The notes beneath the pieces were generated by a model. That model made no database searches. It was not told the DNA's origin and was given only the letters and a program-made list of their open reading frames with translations. A stretch of 20,737 nt of DNA from Zymomonas sp. Its GTDB lineage: Bacteria; Pseudomonadota; Alphaproteobacteria; Sphingomonadales; Sphingomonadaceae. This document shows, one piece after another, positions 7,494 through 14,967 of the stretch. The translations under genes and the position numbers were made by a program. Position 1 is the first letter of the stretch; every line of letters begins with the position of its first letter. Location of the stretch: contig JAIYAJ010000497.1 of NCBI GenBank assembly GCA_027489105.1, positions 1-20,737 of the forward strand. Reading direction: 5' to 3'.

Positions 7494-8999
7494 ATGTCGG
7501 ACGTCATCGACCAGAAGAGCAAGCTCGGAGCGGCCGCCCGCGTCTTCGTGTCGGCACCGGGACAGATGCTGATCGACGGCCAGTGGGTTGGCGCCGAGTC
7601 GGGCCGAACCATCACCGTGACCGATCCGGCCACCGGCCTTCCGATCACCACCGTGCCCGCCGGCGGGAAGGCCGACATCGATCGGGCCGTGAAGGCCGCC
7701 CGCAAGGCATTTGAGGGGAGCTGGGCCAGCATCAGGCCTGTGCAGCGTGAGCGCCTGCTTCTCAAGCTGGCTGATCTTCTCGAACAGCATGCCCAAGAAT
7801 TCGCGGAGCTGGAGACGCTCGACAACGGCAAAATCCTGATGATGGCCCGCCATGGCGACCTCAACATCGCGATCGACTCGCTGCGCTACATGGCCGGCTG
7901 GGCGACCAAGATCGAAGGGACCACGCTGAGTCCTTCCTTTGCCTATGTCCCCGACATGCAGTTCACCTCGCACACGCTGCGTGAACCGGTCGGCGTGGTC
8001 GGGCAGATCATCCCCTGGAATTTCCCGCTGGTCATGGCGATCTGGAAGATCGCACCTGCCGTCGCGGCGGGCTGCACCGTCGTGCTGAAGCCGGCCGAGG
8101 ACACGCCCCTGACCGCGCTGCGTCTCGGCCAGCTGATCTGTGAAGCGGGGTTCCCCGATGGCGTCGTCAACATCGTCACCGGCGATGCCGAGCCCGGCGC
8201 GGCGCTGGTCGATCATCCGGATGTCGACAAGATCGCCTTCACCGGATCGACGGAGGTCGGCCAGATCATCCAGCGCCGCGCCGCGGACACGATGAAGCGC
8301 ATCTCGCTCGAACTGGGCGGTAAGTCGCCGGTCGTCATCCTGAAGGACGCCGACGTCGCCATGGCGGTGCAGGGTGCCGCACAGGCGGTTTTCTTCAATC
8401 ATGGCCAGGTCTGCACGGCGGGATCGCGCCTGTTCGTGGAGCGTCCGATCTACGACGCCGTCATGGAAGGGCTGGCGCAGGTCGCGGACAGTTTCACGCT
8501 CGGCTCGGGCTTCGATCCGAACGTGCAAATGGGGCCGCTGGTGTCGGCCAAGCAGCGCGAGCGGGTCCAGAGCTTCCTGGAAGTCGGTCAGCAGCAGGGC
8601 GGTCGCCTCGTCGCCGGGGGCAAGGCTGTCGATGGCTCGGGCTTCTTCTTCCGTCCGGCGGTGTTTGCCGACGTCCGTCCCGACATGACCATCTATCGCG
8701 AGGAAATCTTTGGCCCGGTGTTGGCCGCGACGCCGTTCGACGAGGTGGAGAACGCGGTGGCGATGGCCAATGACAGCCGCTACGGGCTCGGCGCCAGCGT
8801 GTGGACCAACAATCTGTCGCTCGCCAATCGCCTGGTCCGCAAGATCAAGGCGGGAACCGTCTGGGTGAACTGCCACAATCTGCTCGATCCGGCAGTGCCC
8901 TTCGGTGGCTACAAGATGTCGGGCTATGGCCGGGAACTCGGTCATGCCGTTCGCGACCTCTATACCGAGAGCAAATCCGTCACCATCGCGCTGGCCTGA
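7494..8999 (+). CDS. NAD(P)-dependent aldehyde dehydrogenase (phenylacetaldehyde/betaine-aldehyde type)
   Basis: Cytoplasmic enzyme of 501 residues oxidising an aldehyde to the carboxylic acid with NAD(P)+. Complete family architecture: IIPWNFP in the cofactor domain, FTGSTEVG for the dinucleotide loop, the general base Glu273 in ELGGKSP, the nucleophile Cys307 in GQVCTAGSR (34 residues apart as in the family), and EEIFGPV toward the C-terminus. The segment CHNLLDPAVPFGGYKMSGYGRELG resembles phenylacetaldehyde dehydrogenases, but this does not fix the substrate. The ATG at 7494 was preferred over the GTG at 7488 because GAGGAG sits five bases upstream of the ATG and overlaps the GTG. It leads the long plus-strand operon and is followed after 5 bases by the amidase. 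It would take the aldehyde made by the GMC or PQQ dehydrogenase downstream. Confidence 0.93.
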   Translation: MSDVIDQKSKLGAAARVFVSAPGQMLIDGQWVGAESGRTITVTDPATGLPITTVPAGGKADIDRAVKAARKAFEGSWASIRPVQRERLLLKLADLLEQHAQEFAELETLDNGKILMMARHGDLNIAIDSLRYMAGWATKIEGTTLSPSFAYVPDMQFTSHTLREPVGVVGQIIPWNFPLVMAIWKIAPAVAAGCTVVLKPAEDTPLTALRLGQLICEAGFPDGVVNIVTGDAEPGAALVDHPDVDKIAFTGSTEVGQIIQRRAADTMKRISLELGGKSPVVILKDADVAMAVQGAAQAVFFNHGQVCTAGSRLFVERPIYDAVMEGLAQVADSFTLGSGFDPNVQMGPLVSAKQRERVQSFLEVGQQQGGRLVAGGKAVDGSGFFFRPAVFADVRPDMTIYREEIFGPVLAATPFDEVENAVAMANDSRYGLGASVWTNNLSLANRLVRKIKAGTVWVNCHNLLDPAVPFGGYKMSGYGRELGHAVRDLYTESKSVTIALA

Positions 9000-9004
9000 C
9001 CACA

Positions 9005-10312
9005 ATGGCTGGCCCGGCGATCGTCGAAGCGCTGATCGAAGCCGCAAGGGCGCACAACGCCATCGCGGCCGTGGACAGCGAGGCCCTGGCTGCCTGGAGT
9101 GCACTTCCGCCCGGAAGCGCACCTTTGGTTTTGGTCAAGGACAATGTCGCATTGGCCGGCCTGCCCTGGACGGCAGGATCGCCCGCTTTCGCCGATGTTC
9201 TTGCAGCACGCGATGCCACCGCCGTGCGGCTGCTGCGGCAGCATGGTGCGATACTGCCGATCAAGACCACGCTCCACGAACTGGCCTTCGGCGTGACCGG
9301 TGCCAATGGCTGGACCGGAGCGATCGCTAACCCGATCGACAGGGGCCGGGCGTCTGGCGGGTCGAGCGGCGGATCGGCCGCAGCGCTTGCGCTCGGCCTC
9401 GGTGACCTGTCGCTGGTTACCGACACTGGCGGGTCGGCCCGAATCCCGGCCAGCTTCTGCGGCATCATCGGCTTCCGTCCGTCCACCGGACGCTATCCGT
9501 GCGACGGGCTGATCGGTCTGTCCCCGAGCCGTGACACCATCGGTCTGATGGCACGCGACTTGCGCTGGATCGAATGGGCCGACGCGATCCTGTCGGGTGA
9601 GCAGCCTGTCGCGGCGAGCGATCGCGCGGGCAGGATCGGGATCGCATCCGCCGCCGATCTCGGCGAACTGGAGCCTGCGGTCGCCGACGCTTATCGCGCG
9701 ATGGCCGATCTGCTCGGCGCGGCCGGACATGTCGTCATGCAGGTCGATCTGGCGCAGGTCAACGCGCTCGACGAAGCCTGCGGCTTCCCGATCGCGCTGC
9801 GCCAGACCTATGAGACATTGCGCGCCACTGCGCCGGATCTTGCCGGCATAGCCTTCGAAGACCTGGTCGCGGCGGTAGCGACCCCCGACGTCGCCCATCT
9901 GCTGCGAATGGCTTCGGACGGCGTGACGGTGCCCGACCCGGTCTATGCCGAGGCTATCGGTCATCACTGGCCGGCGTTGCGAACAGCCTATGCCACCCTT
10001 TTCGCCGGCGATGTCGACCATGTTCTGCTGCCCACGGCACCGCTTGTGGCGCCCCCGATCGACAGCGGCGAGCAACTCATGCTCAACAGCCGGCCTGCGC
10101 CGACCTTCCCGACCCTCACCCGTTTCACCCGGCCCGACAGCATGGCCGGACTCCCGTCGATCAGCCTGCCATTTGGGTCGGATGGTCAAGGCTTGCCGAT
10201 CGGCATGATGCTGATCGGGGCGCGCCATCGCGACGGCGATCTTCTGGCCTTCGCCCGGGCCCTGATCGCGCGTCCTGACTATCCGGCACCCCGCCTGGCG
10301 ACGCCTATTTGA
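9005..10312 (+). CDS. Amidase of the amidase-signature family
   Basis: Predicted cytoplasmic amide hydrolase, 435 residues, typical family length. The Ser-cisSer-Lys triad is complete: Lys45 in VLVKDN, the glycine/serine loop GGSSGGS (118-124, cis-Ser probably Ser120), and the nucleophile Ser144 in TDTGGSARIPAS. No signal peptide. The frame is open upstream to 8801 inside the aldehyde dehydrogenase gene, but the ATG at 9005, five bases after that gene's stop, gives the natural N-terminus; no strong ribosome site is visible, so translational coupling is likely. Its position suggests that the pathway substrate, or the acid formed by the aldehyde dehydrogenase, carries an amide. A glutamyl-tRNA amidotransferase GatA role is less likely given the context and the absence of partner subunits. 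Confidence 0.88.
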   Translation: MAGPAIVEALIEAARAHNAIAAVDSEALAAWSALPPGSAPLVLVKDNVALAGLPWTAGSPAFADVLAARDATAVRLLRQHGAILPIKTTLHELAFGVTGANGWTGAIANPIDRGRASGGSSGGSAAALALGLGDLSLVTDTGGSARIPASFCGIIGFRPSTGRYPCDGLIGLSPSRDTIGLMARDLRWIEWADAILSGEQPVAASDRAGRIGIASAADLGELEPAVADAYRAMADLLGAAGHVVMQVDLAQVNALDEACGFPIALRQTYETLRATAPDLAGIAFEDLVAAVATPDVAHLLRMASDGVTVPDPVYAEAIGHHWPALRTAYATLFAGDVDHVLLPTAPLVAPPIDSGEQLMLNSRPAPTFPTLTRFTRPDSMAGLPSISLPFGSDGQGLPIGMMLIGARHRDGDLLAFARALIARPDYPAPRLATPI

Positions 10313-10340
10313 TACCCATGGCGCACATCGGTTACGGAAA

Positions 10341-10350
10341 GTGGATAGCC
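10341..10350 (+). promoter_or_regulatory. Possible GATAGC element before the TonB-dependent receptor gene
   Basis: GTGGATAGCC in the 128-base gap before the receptor gene shares GGATAGC with the tandem repeat at 7426-7437. GGTTA, 13 bases earlier (10330-10334), could be a second half-site. If real, it would give the receptor and dehydrogenase genes their own regulated promoter. The motif is short and could occur by chance. Confidence 0.2.
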
Positions 10351-10440
10351 GACGAGCCCATGAATTGAGACGCTGCCCCCGCAAGATCGGCACAGACCGA
10401 CGCGACGTCGCAGGGACAAAAATAGCAGAAGGGGGAAATC

Positions 10441-12720
10441 ATGAATAGTCGAGGTTGGATCAAGCGCAACATTGTCTCGTCTATGTTCGTCATTGCCGCG
10501 ATCGGCAGCGTCAGCCAGAAGGTAATGGCTCAGACGAGCGATAGTGAGGCGGGGCTCGAAGAGATCACCGTTACGGCACGCCGACAGGCCGAAAATCTGC
10601 AAAGCACGCCCATTTCGATAACGGCTTTCTCCAGCGATCGCCTGGAGGCGCAAGGGATCACCCAGGTCAGCCGCATTCAGGACTTCACCCCCAACCTGAC
10701 CTTCGCCAATATTCCTTCGAACAGCGGCATTGCGTCCAATGCGGCCGTCTATATCCGTGGTATCGGCCAGAATGACTTTGCTCCGACAGTCGAGCCGGGC
10801 GTAGGCATCTATGTCGACGGCGTCTATCTCGGCCGCACCGCCGGCGGCGTATTCGATCTGATCGACGTCAACTCGGTCGAAGTTCTGCGCGGTCCGCAGG
10901 GCACGCTGTTCGGCCGCAACACGATCGGCGGCGCGATCAACCTGACGACCCTTCAGCCGAGCGATGAGTTCAGGCTCAAGGGCGACATCAAATATGGCAC
11001 CGACGATCGCATCAATGTTCGCGGCATGGTCAGCGGGCCGATCGCCGAGGGCCTCTACGCGAAGCTGAGCGCAGGCCTGTTCTCGCAGGAGGGCTATGTC
11101 AACGCGCCGGGCCTCGGCAAGAAGCTGGGTAACCAGAACACCAAGATGGTGCGTGGTGCGATCCGTTTCGCGCCGGTCGACAGCCGTTTCGAGGCGACCA
11201 TCGCCGCCGACTATACGCGCGACAAGAGCAATGGCGCTCCGGTCACCATTTCGGGGATCGATCCGACCGCTACCGGCAGCTTCGTTTCGCTGCAAAACGC
11301 CATCGCCACCGGCTTCGGCGCGCTTCCCGGCTGCTTCAGCGCGGCTGGCTCCAGCAATACGCAGTGCTACAACAACCGCCTCTTTTCGAAGACCACGAAC
11401 TTCTCCACTGCGCCGACCTATTCGGACCTGGAGCTGTGGTCCGCATCGCTCACGGCCTCCTATGATCTGACCGACGAGATGCAGCTCAAGTCGATCACGG
11501 CGATCCGCCGCATCAACGGTGTCTTCGCGCAGGATCGCGACGGATCGAACCTGCCGATCAACCATGTGTTCGACGATTTCACCCAGAAGCAGTTCAGCCA
11601 GGAACTCCAGTTCACCGGCAAGGCTCTGGACGACAAGCTGAACTGGGTGACAGGGCTCTACTTCTTCAAGGAGAAGGGGCAGGATCTCAACCGTATCGAT
11701 TTTCTGGTGGTGTCTGCCCAGTCAGGCGGTTTTTACGATTACAAGAACTGGGCGGCGTTCGCGCAGTTTGGGTACAAGATAAGTGATAAGCTGACCCTGA
11801 CCGGCGGCCTGCGCTATACGCAGGATCGCAAGGACTTTCTGCCCGACCAATTTGTGATTTCGACGCTGGCGCCGTTCCTGGTCATCCCGCCGGGCACACG
11901 GATCGTACCGTTCCAGACGGTCAAGGCGGACGTCAACAAGCTGAACCCGATGGTGAACCTGTCCTATCAGGTGACCAGCGATGCCATGCTCTATGCGACC
12001 TATTCGCAGGGTTTCAAGAGCGGTGGCTACACCCAGCGCATCTTCCCGCCCGAGCCAAGCCTGCCGAGTTTCCGGCCCGAGACGGTCGATTCCTATGAAG
12101 CCGGCTTCAAGTTGATGGCGCTCGAAAACCGCCTGCGCCTCAACGGTGCGCTCTTCTACACCGACTATAAGGACATGCAGCTCCTCGTTGCCGATGCGAC
12201 GCGGGTCGGCCCGTTCATCACCAATGCCGGCAAGGCGCGGATTCAGGGCTTCGAACTGGAAACCAACTTTGCACCCGGTGGCGGCTGGCGCCTGAACGCG
12301 GCGGCGGGCATGACCGATGCGAAGTTCAAGCAGTTGAACGCCGGCGTGCAGGGGCTCACGCTCGACTCCAAGTTCGTCTATGTTTCCAAATGGACGATCA
12401 GCGCATCGGGCGAAAAGGAGTTCGGCCTGGGCGACAACGGTTCGGTCACGCCGCACATCGACTGGTCCTACAGGTCGGGCTTCTTCACCAATGCCAATGG
12501 CATCAACAATCCCGAGCTTTATCAGCCGGGCTACAGCGTCTTCAACGGCAATATCCGTTGGCAGAGCGACAGCAAGGTCTTCACGCTCACTGCGGGCGTC
12601 GACAATATCGGCGACAAGAAGTTCCGGCTGTTCGGGGACTATCAGCCGTCCTTCGGCTTCTTCATGCAGGCCTATGACCGTGGCCGGCAATATTATCTGA
12701 AGGCCGGTTTCTCCCTCTGA
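10441..12720 (+). CDS. TonB-dependent outer-membrane receptor
   Basis: Outer-membrane beta-barrel for active uptake powered by TonB, 759 residues. A signal peptide is visible (charged start, hydrophobic VSSMFVIAAIGSV, likely cut after VMA at residue 30). A TonB-box-like EITVTARR (41-48) follows, then a plug domain (TPISITAFSSDRL, YIRGIGQNDF, VDGVYLGRT, RGPQGTLFGRNTIGGAIN) and a barrel with alternating aromatic strands ending in YYLKAGFSL, a terminal pattern typical of outer-membrane proteins. Start supported by AGAAGGGGG upstream. It belongs to the large sphingomonad receptor group without obvious siderophore features. The next gene starts 11 bases downstream, so receptor, small subunit and GMC dehydrogenase look like one transcript; import of the substrate of that dehydrogenase is the simplest role. 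Confidence 0.93.
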   Translation: MNSRGWIKRNIVSSMFVIAAIGSVSQKVMAQTSDSEAGLEEITVTARRQAENLQSTPISITAFSSDRLEAQGITQVSRIQDFTPNLTFANIPSNSGIASNAAVYIRGIGQNDFAPTVEPGVGIYVDGVYLGRTAGGVFDLIDVNSVEVLRGPQGTLFGRNTIGGAINLTTLQPSDEFRLKGDIKYGTDDRINVRGMVSGPIAEGLYAKLSAGLFSQEGYVNAPGLGKKLGNQNTKMVRGAIRFAPVDSRFEATIAADYTRDKSNGAPVTISGIDPTATGSFVSLQNAIATGFGALPGCFSAAGSSNTQCYNNRLFSKTTNFSTAPTYSDLELWSASLTASYDLTDEMQLKSITAIRRINGVFAQDRDGSNLPINHVFDDFTQKQFSQELQFTGKALDDKLNWVTGLYFFKEKGQDLNRIDFLVVSAQSGGFYDYKNWAAFAQFGYKISDKLTLTGGLRYTQDRKDFLPDQFVISTLAPFLVIPPGTRIVPFQTVKADVNKLNPMVNLSYQVTSDAMLYATYSQGFKSGGYTQRIFPPEPSLPSFRPETVDSYEAGFKLMALENRLRLNGALFYTDYKDMQLLVADATRVGPFITNAGKARIQGFELETNFAPGGGWRLNAAAGMTDAKFKQLNAGVQGLTLDSKFVYVSKWTISASGEKEFGLGDNGSVTPHIDWSYRSGFFTNANGINNPELYQPGYSVFNGNIRWQSDSKVFTLTAGVDNIGDKKFRLFGDYQPSFGFFMQAYDRGRQYYLKAGFSL

Positions 12721-12731
12721 TCCATCGGGGC

Positions 12732-13250
12732 ATGGCGATGACCAGCGCTTTCATGTCGCGGCGGGGTCTTATGCGGGGCATCGCCCTCGCGGCAGCCCTG
12801 CCGCTCGCCTCCGGCAAGGCGTTCGGGGCAGCTTCGGCGGTGCCGGACCGGCGCGTGGCTGCGACCGCCGCACTGCTGAAGGCTGCTTTCCCGCATCGCG
12901 GACTGACGCCCGGCTTCTACCTTGGTGCCGCGGAAACCTATGTGAAGGAGATCGCGGCGCAGCCCGCCGCGATCTCCGAGCATCATCGCGGGCTCGCATT
13001 GCTCGACGCCAGCCATATCGCGCCGTTCGCGGATCTGCCGCCTGTCATCCAGAAGGGCCTGGTCGAAAAGGTCGATCAGGAACCGTTCTTCAAGGCGATC
13101 CTTTGGCGCGGCGCGGAACTGATCTATCGCGACCGGTCGGTGTGGAAGATGGTCGGCTATGAGGGATCGTCGCTCGAATATGGCGGCTATCATGATCGGG
13201 GGTTCGACGACATCGATTGGCTTCCGAAGGCGGGAAGTTCCGGGGCATGA
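12732..13250 (+). CDS. Gluconate 2-dehydrogenase subunit 3-like protein with Tat signal
   Basis: Small exported partner subunit of a membrane-bound flavoprotein dehydrogenase, 172 residues. The N-terminus has a twin-arginine motif, SRRGLMRG (9-16), followed by the hydrophobic IALAAALPLA, fitting Tat export as a folded complex. The C-terminal tract WKMVGYEGSSLEYGGY matches the signature of the subunit 3 family, which chaperones or exports the GMC catalytic subunit. Start uncertain: ATG 12732, 12738 and 12753 are all in frame; GGGG lies seven bases before 12738. The stop overlaps the GMC start by ATGA, so the two are coupled. The GMC protein has no signal of its own and probably crosses the membrane with this subunit. 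The usual third subunit, a membrane cytochrome c, is absent. Confidence 0.85.
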   Translation: MAMTSAFMSRRGLMRGIALAAALPLASGKAFGAASAVPDRRVAATAALLKAAFPHRGLTPGFYLGAAETYVKEIAAQPAAISEHHRGLALLDASHIAPFADLPPVIQKGLVEKVDQEPFFKAILWRGAELIYRDRSVWKMVGYEGSSLEYGGYHDRGFDDIDWLPKAGSSGA

Positions 13251-14803
13251 CTGCGCGCTTCAGCCTGGACGACAATTCCGTCTTCGTGGTGATCGGATCG
13301 GGCGCCGCCGGCGGCACCCTGTCGAACGAACTTGCGCAGAAGGGGCATAAGGTCGTCTGCCTCGAAGCCGGGTCGCGCCTGTCTCTCGCCGACGTCGTCA
13401 ATGACGAAGCGGTGATGTTCGAAAAGCTGACCTGGCTCGACCGGCGCATGGCCACCGGAAAGCCGGATGCCAATTTCCCGGTCTGGAGCTGCAAGACCGT
13501 CGGCGGTACGACGATGCACTGGACCGGTGCCTGTCCTCGCATCGAGCCGCACGAGATGCGGGCGCGCAGCACTTATGGCGAACTCGCTGATACGACATTG
13601 GTGGACTGGCCGGTGACGCCGGAGGAAATCGCACCCTGGTATGACAAGGCGGAACTCCGCATGGGTGTCTCGGGCAAGCAAGGGCTGCCTTTCCTGCCGG
13701 CCGGCAACAACACCAAGGTTCTGGAAGCCGGGGCGCGGCTGTGCGGCTATACCGATATCGACACGCACAACATGGCGATCAACTCGGTTCCCCGCGACGA
13801 CCGGCCGGCCTGCCAGCAGCTTGGTTTCTGCACCTCTGGTTGTGCGATCGGCGCGAAATGGTCGACCCTCTATACCGAGATCCCGAAGGCGGAGGAGACT
13901 GGTCGGTTCGAACTGCGTCCGGAATCCATGGCTATCGCGGTCAACCTGAACGATGCGGGTCGGGCCGAAAGCGTCACCTATCTCACCAAGGGCAGGAAGG
14001 TCACGCAGAAGTGTCGCGCCGTCTCGGTCGCGGGCAACGTGGTCGAGACCACGCGCCTGTTGCTCAACAGCCGCAGCGACCGTTTTCCTTCCGGGCTGGC
14101 CAACAGCAGCGGCCTCGTCGGGCGCAACTATATGCGGCACTTCACCATCCAGGTGATGGGAGTGATGCCCGGCAAGGTAAACTTCCACCGTCAGACCCAT
14201 CTTGCAGGGGTGGTGCGCGACGAGCGCGCCCACCGGCCGGAACGCGGGTTCGCTGGCGGCTTCCTGATCAGCACCGTGCCCTTCACACCGGAAATCCTGG
14301 CGAAGAACATGATGATCGGCGGTTGGGGCGAGGACCTGACCTCGGTCCTCGACAAATATGATCATCTCGCCGGCATGTTGCTGACCGGCGAGGATCCGCC
14401 GCAGCTGTCGAACCGCATCACGCTCCACCCGACCGAGCGCGATGGCTATGGGCTGCCGGTGCCGGTGATCCATTATGAGGATCATCCCAACACCATCGCG
14501 ATGAAGACCTATGCCTGGAAGGTGGGGCGCAGGATCTACGAAGCGCTGGGCGCCGAGAAGATCATCGAGATGGGCGATTACATCCCTGCCACCCACAATA
14601 TGGGCACCGCGCGGATGGGCACCGATCCGAAGGCGAGCGTCTGCACCCCCTTTGGGCGCACGCACGACATCGACAATCTCTTCCTTTCCGATGGCAGCCT
14701 GTTCCCGACCTCCGCCGGGTGCAATCCCACGCTTACGATCGTGGCGCTGACGCTGCGCCAAGCCGAACATGTCGACAGCCAGATACGGGCAGGGAAGATC
14801 TGA
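13247..14803 (+). CDS. GMC-family FAD-dependent alcohol/sugar dehydrogenase, large subunit
   Basis: Flavoprotein oxidising an alcohol group, 518 residues, gluconate 2-dehydrogenase large-subunit branch. Seen: FAD-binding GSGAAG (17-22) with the ribose-binding Glu in CLEAGSRL, the tract GGTTMHWTGACPRI near the flavin, cysteine-bearing CQQLGFCTSGCAIGAKWS, and a C-terminal domain with THNMGTARMG and SAGCNPTLTI. In the last motif Asn stands where glucose-oxidase relatives have the second catalytic His, as is usual in this branch. The start ATG 13247 overlaps the upstream stop (ATGA) and has GGAAG upstream; an in-frame ATG at 13217 would overlap the previous gene further. It likely works at the periplasmic face with the Tat subunit and passes electrons to a cytochrome. 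PEG dehydrogenase (PegA) and chloramphenicol-oxidising enzymes are GMC proteins too, but identity cannot be assigned. Confidence 0.9.
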   Translation: MTARFSLDDNSVFVVIGSGAAGGTLSNELAQKGHKVVCLEAGSRLSLADVVNDEAVMFEKLTWLDRRMATGKPDANFPVWSCKTVGGTTMHWTGACPRIEPHEMRARSTYGELADTTLVDWPVTPEEIAPWYDKAELRMGVSGKQGLPFLPAGNNTKVLEAGARLCGYTDIDTHNMAINSVPRDDRPACQQLGFCTSGCAIGAKWSTLYTEIPKAEETGRFELRPESMAIAVNLNDAGRAESVTYLTKGRKVTQKCRAVSVAGNVVETTRLLLNSRSDRFPSGLANSSGLVGRNYMRHFTIQVMGVMPGKVNFHRQTHLAGVVRDERAHRPERGFAGGFLISTVPFTPEILAKNMMIGGWGEDLTSVLDKYDHLAGMLLTGEDPPQLSNRITLHPTERDGYGLPVPVIHYEDHPNTIAMKTYAWKVGRRIYEALGAEKIIEMGDYIPATHNMGTARMGTDPKASVCTPFGRTHDIDNLFLSDGSLFPTSAGCNPTLTIVALTLRQAEHVDSQIRAGKI

Positions 14804-14967
14804 CGACGGCTCTCGTCCGCTCTCGGCGGGAGGCATGGCCTGGCGCTTCCCGCATCAACCCTGCGCAGCGCGTACAATGACTGCGCTCATGAACTAGCCG
14901 ATCTCCGCATCCGGTCCGATGAAGGCGGAATGACCTTTTCCGGCCCACGCCATCAGGAGTGAACGAG

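Noticed and set aside
7455..9122. Long open frame on the minus strand opposite the aldehyde dehydrogenase gene
   Set aside because: The opposite strand has complete catalytic motifs; the antisense product is Arg/Asp/His-rich without domain character, as expected in high-GC DNA. The same applies to the antisense frames at 8960-10393, 10279-11565 and 13190-14836.
14824..14850. Imperfect hairpin (GCGGGA...TCCCGC) after the GMC gene
   Set aside because: Stem interrupted and no T-run; it could arise by chance in GC-rich DNA and is not enough to split the operon.
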